Positions 59,501 through 64,000 of a DNA stretch of 64,000 bases are shown one piece after another. The DNA comes from Lineus longissimus (Eukaryota; Nemertea; Pilidiophora; Heteronemertea; Lineidae): the NCBI RefSeq assembly GCF_910592395.1, contig NC_088326.1, positions 7,133,001 to 7,197,000 on the forward strand, in the 5' to 3' direction. The notes beneath the pieces are model-generated. The model ran no database searches, was not told the DNA's origin, and saw only the letters and a program-made list of their open reading frames with translations. How positions within the stretch are numbered: the stretch's first letter is position 1; each line of letters opens with the position of its first letter. Made by a program: the position numbers and the translations under genes.

Positions 59501-59897
59501 GATGGCTGATCTAGGCCTTTCCATTACATAACTTGTTATACTCCGGTATCTCCTGAGCTGGACTTCTTCAATTGGAACGAGTTTACAATCCTTGATTTTT
59601 AGCTCCAAAAAAGGGTCATTAATTGAACCTAATAATTGCCATTGTTCGAAGGAATTTATAGTTGAATGCTCAAACTATGTCATTTCTGATCGAGGATTGT
59701 AATTCTTAGCATTTTCGACTACTACTTCCTTTTTGGGTCCTCAAATAATTTTATAGGGACATGTAATGTTACAAACTGTTACAATGTTAAATGTTTGCCT
59801 TTCCAGTACCACCTTTGCCGCCACAGGGACGTTAGAGGGGAAAATGACGATATGGGACATACCCTCACAATCGAAACGATTTGAATGCAAACATGAG
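13358..59897 (+). CDS. AAMP: AAMP, angio-associated migratory cell protein (WD40), 3'-incomplete
   Basis: Eight coding exons join in perfect phase: 13358-13463, 34113-34238, 34629-34748, 38502-38641, 39042-39270, 58780-58895, 59383-59462 and 59807-59897, giving 336 residues. An acidic N-terminus (about residues 1-75) precedes WD40 blades. Diagnostic AAMP phrases are [50 protein letters not shown] and [11 protein letters not shown]. The known family is about 430 residues, so roughly the last 75-100 residues lie right of the window. AAMP is a cytosolic WD40 protein linked to cell migration; its yeast counterpart Sqt1 is a chaperone for ribosomal protein uL16. It is divergent from RPLP0. The introns of 20.6, 3.8 and 19.5 kb are mostly transposons. 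Intron 3 has a GC donor. Identity is very secure; expression and the terminal exons are not visible. Confidence 0.95.
13617..13747. mobile_element. small hairpin MITE in AAMP intron 1
   Basis: Arms ACTTTAGAATCCCCGATC (13617-13634) and the complement of AGTTTAGAATCCCCGATC (13730-13747) differ by one base and bracket about 95 bp. No gene. It sits 150 bp after exon 1. The superfamily is not determined. Confidence 0.5.
13865..16576. mobile_element. degenerate element with inverted clusters of AAAACGTCCCC
   Basis: The left side has four to five copies of AAAACGTCCCC in direct orientation (13872-13932, resuming at 15559). The right side (16503-16568) has the complement GGACGTTTT several times. Outermost ends read CCAGTTAAAACGTCCC and the complement of CCAGTGATAACGTCCC. 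After removing the solo LTR inside, about 1.1 kb remains, with no gene. Subterminal motif clusters recall transposase-binding arrays of DNA transposons. No target duplication was found. Confidence 0.5.
13935..15549. mobile_element. solo LTR (or LTR-only element), 1.6 kb
   Basis: Starts TGTTTTGGCGATC and ends GATCGTCACAACA, an inverted TG...CA terminus, flanked by a perfect 5-bp duplication CCTCG (13930-13934 and 15550-15554). Removing it restores the regular AAAACGTCC motif spacing of the host element, which supports the boundaries. The interior has no gag/pol-like coding frame. The retrotransposon superfamily cannot be told from the LTR alone. Confidence 0.7.
16577..19254. other. AAMP intron 1, mostly unannotatable
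   Basis: AT-rich intronic sequence. Open frames at 16959-17325 and 17435-17830 (minus) have no recognisable protein signature. The only structured item I see is the tRNA-like stretch at 18022-18093. Confidence 0.4.
18022..18093 (+). repeat. tRNA-like sequence, possible SINE head
   Basis: Contains TGGCCTAGTGG, a good RNA polymerase III A-box, and about 40 bp later a poor B-box-like stretch (ACCCGAGTTTTATTCC). Overall it resembles a decayed tRNA or tRNA-derived SINE. It cannot fold into a full cloverleaf by eye. Confidence 0.3.
19255..21677 (+). mobile_element. Helentron-like family A-type copy A2
   Basis: The 5' end is AGCTCAGCTGACAAAGTCAGC with a palindromic partner GGAGCT. The 3' end has TCAGCTGAGC, an AGGCGCTTGGGCCT hairpin (one mismatch) and CTTGTT. 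The body 19255-20790 aligns with 26068-28018, but the 5' part differs from A1/A3, so it is another subfamily. Frames inside (for example 19573-19956 minus) have no known homology pattern. Confidence 0.7.
21678..22098. other. AAMP intron 1 gap between repeats
   Basis: No gene, repeat end or structured element is recognised in these 420 bp. Confidence 0.4.
22099..23802 (+). mobile_element. Helentron-like family A copy A3, complete
   Basis: A 1.70-kb copy with 5' AGCTCAGCTGACTAAGTCAG palindrome, a (CCAT)n tract at 22166-22207, and 3' TCAGCTGAGC, hairpin AGGCCCTTGGGCCT and CTTGTT. It is the unoccupied counterpart of A4, so it gives the empty-site sequence for the 6.8-kb transposon (tttgatcatcatcagc near 23389). 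Confidence 0.85.
23803..24363 (+). mobile_element. family B-related copy, 3' part
   Basis: Ends with CAGGTGAGCACAATGGCC, a hairpin (ATGGCCCCGGCCAT) and TTCATT. Positions 23868-24363 align with 6080-6573 inverted. The 5' end abuts A3 directly, so one probably inserted into or beside the other. Confidence 0.5.
24364..25048 (+). mobile_element. family A-type 3' end (A5), 5' end not found
   Basis: Ends TTCAGCTGAGCGCC, hairpin AGGCCCTTGGGCCT and CTTGTT (25048). The stretch around 24570-24770 resembles 21220-21370 and 57640-57730 (the 3' halves of other A-type copies). No 5' palindrome lies close by, so it is truncated or continues from an interrupted copy. Confidence 0.5.
25049..26067. other. AAMP intron 1; low-complexity sequence
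   Basis: Contains C-rich and G-rich runs (25260-25300, 25525-25610) and a short telomere-like run. No gene. Confidence 0.4.
25732..25753. repeat. interstitial telomere-like repeat
   Basis: About three and a half units of CCCTAA. It is too short to suggest a telomere or fusion and is probably a microsatellite. Confidence 0.6.
26573..27104. mobile_element. piggyBac-derived short element
   Basis: Termini CACTTTCAGCGCC and its perfect complement GGCGCTGAAAGTG are flanked by TTAA on both sides (26569-26572 and 27105-27108). The uninterrupted copy A2 has a single TTAA at this point. TTAA duplication is the hallmark of piggyBac. The left end has a tandem GCCATCCGACGTAAT motif. The element keeps only a 3' scrap of the transposase gene. 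Confidence 0.88.
26838..26954 (+). pseudogene. piggyBac transposase C-terminal zinc-binding (CRD) remnant
   Basis: Read in the frame of 26838, the sequence gives [20 protein letters not shown] followed by [13 protein letters not shown] and a stop at 26952. The spaced Cys/His pattern (C..., C-x2-C, C-x3-C, H) matches the cysteine-rich C-terminal domain of piggyBac transposases. A stop codon lies just upstream in this frame and nothing of the catalytic core remains, so it is a pseudogene fragment. Confidence 0.75.
28019..28486. other. AAMP intron 1, repetitive scraps
   Basis: 28200-28440 is a diverged copy of 5690-6079. At 28154-28171 an AGGCC-ACCA-GGCCT hairpin followed by CTAGTT looks like another Helentron-type 3' end. 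No gene. Confidence 0.4.
28487..30385 (+). mobile_element. cluster of family B-type Helentron-like sequences
   Basis: Three 5'-type starts (GGCTCACTGTCAGG near 28489, GGCTCACCTGTGAGCC near 28998, GGCTCACCTGCC near 29603), each followed by GTC-rich or C-rich tracts, and one 3' end (GGTGAGCACAATGGCCCTTGG then TTTCATT, about 30353-30385). Repeated 'ttgatttgacctacttttcaaggtcacagaggtcaaa' blocks fill the body. Individual copies cannot be separated reliably by eye. Confidence 0.55.
32516..33600. mobile_element. DIRS-like or foldback element with ~180-bp inverted arms
   Basis: Arms at about 32520-32700 and 33391-33577 are about 97% identical in inverted orientation. An internal segment at 33292-33345 repeats, inverted, the outermost end of the right arm (33546-33599), and the right arm is about 20 bp longer than the left. 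That layout resembles the inverted terminal repeats plus internal complementary region of DIRS-type tyrosine-recombinase retroelements. The uninterrupted copy A7 shows the target was 'ggtcatttctatt'; CATTT stands on both sides. No recombinase or RT gene is left. A simple foldback DNA element is the alternative. Confidence 0.5.
32993..33322 (+). CDS. open frame inside the DIRS-like element, unknown product
   Basis: About 109 codons: a hydrophobic N-terminal segment (residues 1-30), then a Ser/Pro/Thr/Ala-rich basic stretch, ending in the internal repeat. No family is recognised. It could be a scrap of a gag-like ORF or a chance frame in a GC-richer region. I give it little weight. Confidence 0.2.
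   Translation: MFSFPLIIASFLAYLGFPVFLLSLVPFFIWRTPPTASFVSPQRNASGGGKRAAKTPKPSSGSVSGHITRRSTKPPATTPSVSRVPVPAAAAKDAGSDIIAFPYKKWPFC
34113..34238 (+). CDS. AAMP: AAMP exon 2
   Basis: Follows acceptor TAATTTCAG and ends before GTTAGC. It encodes residues 36-77, an acidic stretch ending in [13 protein letters not shown], which leads into the first WD40 blade. Phase 1 at both ends. Confidence 0.88.
34427..34600 (+). mobile_element. decayed family B 3' end in AAMP intron 2
   Basis: Ends GAGGTGAGCACAATG, then an imperfect hairpin (TGTCCCCAGGACA) and ATTCATT; upstream has the 'aaatcacagaggtcaaactc' block. It makes up nearly half of this 390-bp intron. Confidence 0.5.
34629..34748 (+). CDS. AAMP: AAMP exon 3 with GC donor
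   Basis: Encodes [10 protein letters not shown]...[14 protein letters not shown], the first WD40 blade. The donor reads ACAG|GCAAGT, a classical GC-AG intron. The nearest alternative GT (34753) would break the reading frame into exon 4. Confidence 0.9.
35331..36392 (+). CDS. Harbinger transposase (HARBI1-like DDE nuclease)
   Basis: A single-exon gene of 353 residues from ATG 35331 ([12 protein letters not shown]). The frame is open further upstream to 35214, but that part lies in the element's subterminal repeat. An N-terminal helix-rich region (about 40-115, with FYACGSFQ and ISQPTMSR typical of the family) precedes the DDE_4-type catalytic core: D152 in GVVDGTHI, D227 in LGDSGYP, E263 in [13 protein letters not shown], with 35 residues between the last two. 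HARBI1-like transposases cut the element's ends in the nucleus together with the Myb-like partner, here encoded downstream on the opposite strand. No frameshift or stop is seen and all three catalytic residues are kept, so it may be active. Confidence 0.92.
   Translation: MAALMLAWQHAFAHRRAIRRERVFRDRLHPLDAYNDLELYQRYRFDRQTILQLIDLVRDDLESKTRRNYALPAELKLLATLRFYACGSFQQVTGDTVHISQPTMSRVIAEVTTTLNNSLKHIIKFPRQEDTPQLSADFYEIARFPGVIGVVDGTHIWILGPSFHEWRYVNRKNWYSINVQVVFDAHFRFMNVVARWPGSTHDSVVLRESAVTDIMRRWQGDEVILGDSGYPLRPWLMTPFLNPNTPGQRRYNRSHKKTRCLVERGIGQWKRRFHCLHGKLRYTPEKACAIITACAMLQNIAINKALPDFDPADMDDIEHRPQPDEDGNDEGNIVAFAGVNGTATRDHIVQQHF
36474..37759 (-). CDS. Harbinger Myb/SANT-like accessory protein
   Basis: Three exons: 37759-37492, 37228-37039 and 36927-36474, joined in phase 1 and phase 2 with consensus splice sites (donors GTTAGT and GTATGT, acceptors TTTCAG), giving about 303 residues. 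Exon 1 is a Myb/SANT-like domain (about residues 5-85: [48 protein letters not shown]). Exon 2 is Gly/Pro-rich. Exon 3 has a basic nuclear-localisation-like RKRKA stretch region and a long Lys/Glu-rich coiled coil (about residues 225-285) suited to dimerisation. In Harbingers this partner brings the transposase to the nucleus and the ends. The second acceptor 9 bp downstream in exon 3 would also keep frame. Confidence 0.85.
38502..38641 (+). CDS. AAMP: AAMP exon 4
   Basis: Begins [11 protein letters not shown] after TTTTAG and ends at donor GTAAGA in phase 0. It contains [12 protein letters not shown], close to the vertebrate AAMP blade. Confidence 0.93.
39042..39270 (+). CDS. AAMP: AAMP exon 5
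   Basis: Begins WLCWHG after TTCCAG and carries two blades ([26 protein letters not shown]). It ends in phase 1 before GTATTA. Confidence 0.93.
40700..40868. repeat. left subterminal array of the 6.8-kb transposon
   Basis: About eight 20-21-bp units of the form AACTCGCACTGCGACTTTTC. Each holds an 11-bp dyad TCGCANTGCGA. Long open frames here (repeating Ser-Arg-Ser-Ala or Leu-Arg-Leu) are translation artefacts of the array. Confidence 0.85.
42185..44578 (+). CDS. SAM domain + HECT-like E3 ubiquitin ligase, transposon-encoded
   Basis: Two exons, 42185-42259 and 42605-44578 (donor GTAAGT, acceptor TTTTGCAG, phase 0), encode about 682 residues. Exon 1 plus the start of exon 2 form a SAM-like domain (residues about 3-55: [25 protein letters not shown]), split by the intron. 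Basic nuclear-signal-like stretches follow ([12 protein letters not shown], about 60-80), then a Ser/Pro/Ala-rich linker. Roughly residues 365-682 resemble a HECT domain, ending in a C-lobe with FLRFCTG and PVAHTC, where C648 sits at the catalytic-cysteine position (34 residues from the end). HECT enzymes transfer ubiquitin through that cysteine. G2E3-like or other degenerate HECTs are the nearest comparison I recall. Its role in transposition is unknown; target choice via SAM is my inference. No frame damage. Confidence 0.75.
44600..44935. repeat. 68-69-bp tandem repeat between the two transposon genes
   Basis: About five copies of a unit with 'gcagagttggtggccgttaa' and 'gattgtaatccaggaac', spaced 68-69 bp (anchors at 44686, 44754, 44823, 44891). 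The first copy is diverged. It begins right after the HECT-like stop codon, so part of it may be its 3' UTR. Confidence 0.85.
44936..45623. other. intergenic space inside the 6.8-kb transposon
   Basis: AT-rich sequence between the convergent genes; no coding pattern. It presumably holds the 3' ends of both transcripts; 'aataaa' occurs near 45098 on the plus strand. Confidence 0.4.
45624..46996 (-). CDS. DD35E integrase-core transposase (IS3EU-like)
   Basis: Two exons, 46996-46187 and 45962-45624 (donor GTGAGT, acceptor TTTTCTAG, phase 0), encode about 382 residues from the ATG at 46996 ([15 protein letters not shown]). An N-terminal helix-turn-helix region (1-55) precedes an rve-type core with D129 in [15 protein letters not shown]188 in [11 protein letters not shown] and E224 in [11 protein letters not shown]: a D,D(35)E triad. 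The C-terminal exon ([18 protein letters not shown]) matches the conserved tail of this animal integrase-core family, common in fish and invertebrate genomes. The frame stays open upstream to about 47200 without an ATG, so an earlier non-canonical start or an extra exon is possible. It is intact and convergent with the SAM-HECT gene. Confidence 0.85.
47178..47475. repeat. right inverted repeat and subterminal array of the 6.8-kb transposon
   Basis: Eleven units of about 20-21 bp (AGTCGCAGTGCGAGTTTAAA type) in inverted orientation to the left array, between the terminal 30 bp and a block with CACGGCTGTGATTGGAT that is also present, inverted, on the left. Unit number differs between the ends (eight against eleven). 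Confidence 0.85.
47960..51764 (+). mobile_element. cluster of family B-type sequences, split by element C1
   Basis: 5'-type starts near 48287 (GGATCACCGTAGGGG with a GTC tract) and an older one near 48045; 3' ends at 51579-51612 and 51730-51764 (GGTGAGCACAATGGCCCC... then TTTCATT). Repeated blocks with 'cttggccaccagggggccaaaa' and 'aaggatacatcacatat' fill it. Copy borders are uncertain. Element C1 interrupts it at 48665-50586. Confidence 0.55.
48665..50586 (+). mobile_element. Helentron-like family C element C1
   Basis: The 5' palindrome AGACCATATCCAC, a 6-nt loop and GTGGATATGGTCT (48665-48696). Near the 3' end the inverted arm GGATATGGTCT (50540-50550) precedes a hairpin (GGCGAATTGCC) and the tail CTAGTT. 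Removing it restores 'gtctttatttgtccttta', seen in the uninterrupted repeat near 28864, with no target duplication. Its 1.9 kb has no Rep/helicase frame. TSD-free insertion between Ts plus asymmetric inverted repeats fit Helentrons (Helitron2). Confidence 0.8.
52570..53421. mobile_element. solo LTR, 852 bp
   Basis: Starts TGTTGAGGCG and ends CGCCCCAACA, flanked by the 5-bp duplication CAGTA (52565-52569 and 53422-53426). The intact B copies (inverted near 8748) show the empty site 'ccatacagtatatgtcacac'. No internal genes, as expected for a recombined solo LTR of a copia, gypsy or BEL type retrotransposon. Confidence 0.85.
53445..54293 (+). mobile_element. Helentron-like family A-type copy A8, 849 bp, complete
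   Basis: The 5' palindrome AGCTCAGCTgacAAGCTGAGCT is followed by a (CTGT)n tract (53499-53532). The 3' end has TCAGCTGAGC, hairpin AGGCCCTTGGGCCT and CTTGTT. Removing it restores 'caggtttttaatttgacc', exactly the sequence of intact B copies, with no duplication. Confidence 0.85.
53866..53907 (+). repeat. tRNA 3'-half-like segment inside A8
   Basis: GACTCTGAAGG recalls a tRNA anticodon arm, and GTGGGTTCCAATCCCAC is a perfect T-arm with a B-box; GGGTCA and a T run follow. The 5' half (D-arm) is missing, so this is not a functional tRNA gene. It may be a SINE tail or captured tRNA half. Confidence 0.45.
55458..56039. other. AAMP intron 5 between repeats
   Basis: No gene. It holds one perfect hairpin (55582-55629: 18-bp arms TGTCTGTTGACTGTGCTT, 12-nt loop). 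The rest is unremarkable. Confidence 0.5.
56040..58114 (+). mobile_element. Helentron-like family A-type copy A7, complete
   Basis: The 5' end is AGCTCAGCTGACAAAGTCAGCG; the 3' end has CAGCTGAGCGCC, hairpin AGGCCCTTGGGCCT and CTTGTT. It is colinear with A6 but lacks the foldback element, so it provides that empty site. Its middle (56560-57010) matches A3 rather than A2, which shows modular makeup. Confidence 0.8.
58115..58779. other. end of AAMP intron 5
   Basis: No repeat or gene is recognised. A T-rich tract before the exon 6 acceptor (58760-58779) is the likely polypyrimidine tract. Confidence 0.45.
58780..58895 (+). CDS. AAMP: AAMP exon 6
   Basis: Begins with [13 protein letters not shown] after CATTTTAG and ends at GTAAGT in phase 0. 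It encodes a WD40 blade with [15 protein letters not shown]. It lies 19.5 kb from exon 5. Confidence 0.92.
59383..59462 (+). CDS. AAMP: AAMP exon 7
   Basis: Begins VLCSFNC after TACTTCAG; the [14 protein letters not shown] segment matches the 'ESNSVESLGF' region of vertebrate AAMP. It ends in phase 2 at GTGAGT. Confidence 0.9.
59807..59897 (+). CDS. AAMP: AAMP exon 8
   Basis: After TTTCCAG it encodes [19 protein letters not shown] and ends KHE in phase 0 before GTAAAC. No following exon is recognisable up to 64000. Confidence 0.9.
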
Positions 59898-61329
59898 GTA
59901 AACTATCTGCATTCATCATTGGTGAAACCAAAGTTTGTTTTTAGTGCACTGTAATTTTCACACCCTCAACTTTGTTTCGCGATTTAGCACACAGTTATTA
60001 GTGCCTAGTATTATGGATAATATTAATAACGGATTAGTTTAAAAAACCTTTAACTTAAAAACCAGAAATAGCGCCCTTCTTTCGGCAGCTGTATATCAGG
60101 CACCAGTCTACCGATTCAGACGATTCTTGTACCACTGAACTGCATTTGCTCTCTACTACTCAATAGCATTTACTTAGTCTTTAAGTTAAGCAATTCATCA
60201 CCATGTTGCATTGTATGTACAGCTGTTTTAACAACGGAGCCCAATTTTGAGGCATTGGTCCTGTTGTGTTCTTTTATCCCCCTATGTGCCTCTAGTGTAC
60301 ACACACATGAATAAGTAATGAGTGTTGCCATGGTAGAGCTTTGGCCAATCCAGTGGGTGGGTAGTAATATGGAAATTAGCAATAATAGCTCACAGTGTTT
60401 AAAAATAGAATCCACTTTGATTCGTGTCCTTTCATCTCAACAACAAAGTTACAAGTAATACATGTGAAAACTTTGTAGTGTGTGCATGTAGTATTCGGTG
60501 GATAAGACCCCTTTGATGTAGGTGTGTCAGTTTATAATTGATCATGACCGTGATCTGTCTGTCATCCCTTAATCATTTCAGGCCAGGTACCAGTAACCAT
60601 TGAAATGTGATGTTGGTTGGAACAGTGACAGAACATTCCCTTTGTTTGTGTTGTTAGAACTGTCCAAAGTCTACAAATCCTAAAATATGAAATAAAATAA
60701 AGAATCCTGCTTGCTAACTTATCAAAGGTATATCTGGGGTCAGTTACAAATATTGAAATAATATTGAAATAATAAATGAAACAGTCCTTCAGGTTGACAA
60801 ATCTTCCTTATTATGAGAAACAAAAGAATATTTTGGTGCAAGGAATATGGTAGTATATAAACACTGAAACGTTTCAAAAGAAGCAGGTCAAACGAAACGA
60901 GTCAAATAAATGGTCAAAACGTGAAATTGAAAATGCGCTATGTGGATGTGTCGTTTTTCAAGGCTGTGTTTTGTATTTTTACCGCATAAAAGCCACAGAA
61001 ATTCAAACAGAAAGCGATTAATTATAAATAGATTTTCCACAGTCCGTTCAGCTCTTTCACAATTTAGATAAACCGGTATCTCCCAACATAACCTCGTACC
61101 CTGCCCCAATATTTAGCGCTATCGTATACTTTAACGACAATAACGACGATTTATTGGAACACGTTGAATTGAACATGTTCAATTTTGCCTTGAACTCTTT
61201 CAAACTCAGACACGGAGCATCAGCAGATCAGAGATCATAGCATTATTCATGTTATTCCGTATTTCATCTGGCATTTCCCTGCCCTAAGTGGCCGCCATTA
61301 TTGCTGAATGTGCTGGATCCACTCATTTC
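59898..61329. other. AAMP intron 8, unique-looking sequence
   Basis: AT-rich, without recognisable repeats or exon. I looked for the next AAMP blade (a VVYTCSLDG-like segment) on the plus strand and did not find it. Confidence 0.45.
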
Positions 61330-63422
61330 ATTATGCCCCCGCTAAAGTGGGGGCATTATGTTCTTAGGTGGTTTCCGGCCGCCGCCGCCGCCGCGCTGAA
61401 TTCCAGACTATAACTCAAGAACCCCTTGCTCGGCTGACTTTTTAGGGGGTGTAGGCCTAGTGTGTCAAAGGGTCCCTATTGTTTTTTGGCGCGTTCCAAA
61501 ATCTAATATGGCCGCCAGCCGCCATCTTAGATTTTCGCATTCCGCTCGTTTACTAGAGAACCAGAGGTCCAACAGTCTTCAAACTTTTGTGGTGTAATGG
61601 TCTATGGTAGGGGAGGTTCGCTATCGATTTTGGGCTGGACCCGAAATCAAAGATGGCCGCCCGCCACCATCTTAGATTTTCGCATTCCGCTCGTTTACTA
61701 GAGAACCGGAGGTCCAACAGTCTTCAAACTTTTGTGGCGTAATGGTCTATGGTAGGGGAGGTTCCCTATCGATTTTGGGCCCGACCCGAAATCAAAGATG
61801 GCCGCCAGCCACCATCTTAGATTTTCGCATTCCGCTCGTTAACTGGAGAACCGGAGGTCCAACAGTCTTCAAACTTTTGTGGCGTAATGGTCTATGGTAG
61901 GGGAGGTTCCCTATCGATTTTGGGCCCGACCCGAAATCAAAGATGGCCGCCAGCCACCATCTTAGATTTTCGCATTCCGCTCGTTAACTGGAGAACCGGA
62001 GGTCCAACAGTCTTCAAACTTTTGTGGCGTAATGGTCTATGGTAGGGGAGGTTCCCTATCGATTTTTGGCCCGACCCAAATCAAAGATGGCTGCCAGCCA
62101 CCATCTTAGATTTTGGCATTCCGCTCGTTAACTGGAGAACCAGAGGTCCAACAGTCTTCAAACTTTTGAGGTGTAATGGTCTATGGTAGGGGAGGTTCCC
62201 TATCGATTTTGGCCAGACCCGAAATCAAAGATGGCCACCAGGTCCCCGACTTGGTGATTTGTATTCCGCCCCGTAAATTAAGAACCGAGTGAGTGACAGA
62301 CCTGAAACTTATGTGGTGTTATTACCTAGTGTAGGGGAGGTTCCCTATCCATTTTGGGCCCGATCTGAAATCCAAGATGGCTGCCAGGCCCGACTTGGTT
62401 TTTCGCATTCCGACCTGTAACTCAAGAACCAAGTGAGTGACAGACCTGAAACTTATGTGGTGTGATGAGGTTGTGTAGGGGAGGTTCCCTGTCGATTTTT
62501 GGCCTGACCCAAAATTCAATATGGCTGTCAGCAGCCAATTTAGATTTTGGTATTCCGATTGTTAACTGAAGAACTAGAGGTTTGACACACTTCAAACTTT
62601 TGTGGTGTAATGGTCTTCAGTAGGGGAGTTTCTCTATCGATTTTGGGCGCATTCCAGAATCCAAAATGGCCTCCAGCGCCATCTTAGATTTTTGCTGAGA
62701 TGAGATAAGATAAGAGATGAGATAAATAGCCACGCATGTCTACACGCAATTCCTATTCATTGATATCCGAGCATTGGATATTCTGTGACTGACACCAGGA
62801 GAAGGGATAAATAGCCTGACAGTTGTTATTCATTAGCATGTAAGCAATGGATATTCTGTGACTGATTCTAGCAGATTGCACTAGCTACCCGGCAGTGACT
62901 AGTCTTTAACTTCCTGAGTACCAGATATTCTGTGACTGATTCCAGGCGATCGCATAATTGATGCTGTTCCAGTAACAGGGTCAACAGCTTGCCCACTGAT
63001 CTTCTGTGTAAATTGCTAGCAGGCAATCGCCTTGGAAACGGCAAAAACTTAAAAGATCAAGGAGATGACAACGGCGAAAATAGTATAGACCACGCTTCAC
63101 CTCTGTAGTGAGTAAATGGGAAAACCAACCTCTGCTGTTCACGTGCATGTCTATTGTCAGACCAACTAGCCCAGTCAACAGCCATATTATTGTGGATGTT
63201 ATTTGAGAGCCTCCACAAAATTTCATAAACAGCCACAGAGAAGATATTATCGTATTTATGCGCTAAAAAGCGCACTGCGCTTATATTCAAGGTGCGCTTA
63301 TAGCCACAATTTCATATTTATAGGCTAAATAACGCGCGCAATGAACATATTAACACACCGAACACACCAGAGCGGGGGCATACATTCGCAATTTGCCCCA
63401 ATTGCGTTATATTTTTCTAGTT
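61330..63422 (+). mobile_element. Helentron-like family D copy D2, complete
   Basis: The 5' palindrome is ATGCCCCCGCTAAAGTGGGGGCAT. Near the 3' end GCGGGGGCATA repeats the arm inverted (63372-63382), followed by a hairpin (CGCAATT...AATTGCG) and a CTAGTT tail near 63417-63422. The body is a 145-bp tandem array. No coding gene. Confidence 0.7.
61500..62700. repeat. 145-bp tandem array in D2
   Basis: About eight units anchored by 'aacagtcttcaaactttt' at 61571, 61716, 61861, 62006 and 62150; the first five are nearly identical and the later ones diverge. Units contain GATGGCCGCCAGCCACCATC-like text. D1's array has the same period and partly similar sequence. Confidence 0.9.
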
Positions 63423-63538
63423 ATTACATGATGTTCAAAGCATATATTGATGCGAAACTTTAAGACATGATAAGGGTGGTTCATTCAAACATTTCAATTG
63501 TAATTGTTTAATTTTAAACACCATAACCTTTTGTTATT

Positions 63539-63886
63539 TCGTCCCCAAAGTGAGGACGAATTTGTGGCCGCGGCCATTTTCAGTTCAAATACACTGCGCA
63601 ATCGCAATGCATAATGTACAGTGATTCGCCAACATGGAAGCCAATTCGGGCAGAGATAATATTTTGAATATTAACTCTACTTTTGGAGATTGGCCGATGA
63701 GGCCGATTTACTTATTGCGCTGAAAATGTTGAATGCCAAGGCGGGTCGCCGTGTTGCAAACAATTTACCAAATTGATCGCCTAAAAATCGGTCCAGACTA
63801 TCAAAGTACGCAAAGAGAATTATTGTAATCATAACAACAGATCATGAGTATAATTATTCAGTAGTATTCATTTTTATGCCATTTTT
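63539..63886 (+). mobile_element. possible fifth palindromic 5' end (family E)
   Basis: Begins TTTCGTCCCCAAAGTGAGGACGAA, an imperfect palindrome of the same style as families A-D. No 3' partner is visible before the window ends. The assignment is tentative. Confidence 0.35.
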
Positions 63887-64000
63887 AGCTCACCTGGGTG
63901 AGCTTATGTCGTCACGTCTTGTCCTTGTCCACTACTTTTCAGGTGTAAATAGGTCGGGTCATAACACTCAATGTCAGTTATATCTAGAAACCTTCACTTT
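63887..64000 (+). mobile_element. family B-like 5' end, cut by window edge
   Basis: Starts AGCTCACCTGGGTGAGCTTATG, a palindrome with a small loop, and continues like the remnant at 3516-3640. The remainder is outside the window. Confidence 0.55.

Overview
This is metazoan nuclear DNA, AT-rich, intron-containing and crowded with transposable elements. The repeat types (Helentron-like elements with 5' palindromes, Harbinger, an IS3EU-like DNA transposon, piggyBac, solo LTRs) together with animal AAMP and RPLP0 genes point to an invertebrate, most likely marine (echinoderm, hemichordate, cephalochordate, mollusc or brachiopod). I cannot name the species from the sequence alone.

Two host genes lie head to head. 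RPLP0 (ribosomal stalk protein P0/uL10) is on the minus strand, with its first two coding exons at 4778-4725 and 2345-2164; the rest runs off the left edge. AAMP (a WD40 protein, animal counterpart of yeast Sqt1) is on the plus strand, with eight coding exons from 13358 to 59897 that encode the first 336 residues in perfect phase; the last WD40 repeats lie beyond the right edge. Its introns of 20.6, 3.8 and 19.5 kb are largely made of transposons. One intron (34749-38501) uses a GC donor.

Transposons by region. 1-3.5 kb: Helentron-like elements inside RPLP0. 3.6-4.4 and 10.2-11.1 kb: two short inverted-repeat elements that carry only a Myb/SANT-like gene. 6.6-7.1 kb: a foldback MITE. 10.0 kb: a pogo/Tigger-type MITE. 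13.9-16.6 kb: a degenerate element with motif clusters, split by a solo LTR. 19-34 kb: several Helentron-like copies, one carrying a piggyBac remnant and one a DIRS-like foldback. 35.1-38.1 kb: an intact two-gene Harbinger. 39.4-47.9 kb: a Helentron-like element split by an intact 6.8-kb transposon. 48-55.5 kb: nested Helentron-like elements and a solo LTR. 56-58 and 61.3-63.4 kb: more Helentron-like copies, one with a 145-bp tandem array.

The most notable object is the element at 40663-47475. It has inverted termini starting TACGGCGG, a perfect 6-bp target duplication (ATCATC) that can be checked against unoccupied copies of its host repeat in this same window, arrays of a dyad-symmetric motif at both ends, a spliced DD35E integrase-type transposase gene, and a convergent spliced gene for a SAM plus HECT-like ubiquitin ligase protein that keeps the catalytic-cysteine context. 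The termini and duplication length fit the eukaryotic IS3EU superfamily as I remember it. A ubiquitin-ligase-like partner gene is what makes it worth following.

The second theme is a set of at least four repeat families sharing one architecture: a 5' palindrome, an inverted copy of its arm near the 3' end, then a hairpin and a short tail. Three insertions have empty sites readable here and none made a target duplication, which fits rolling-circle Helentrons. No Rep/helicase gene is present, so all are non-autonomous.
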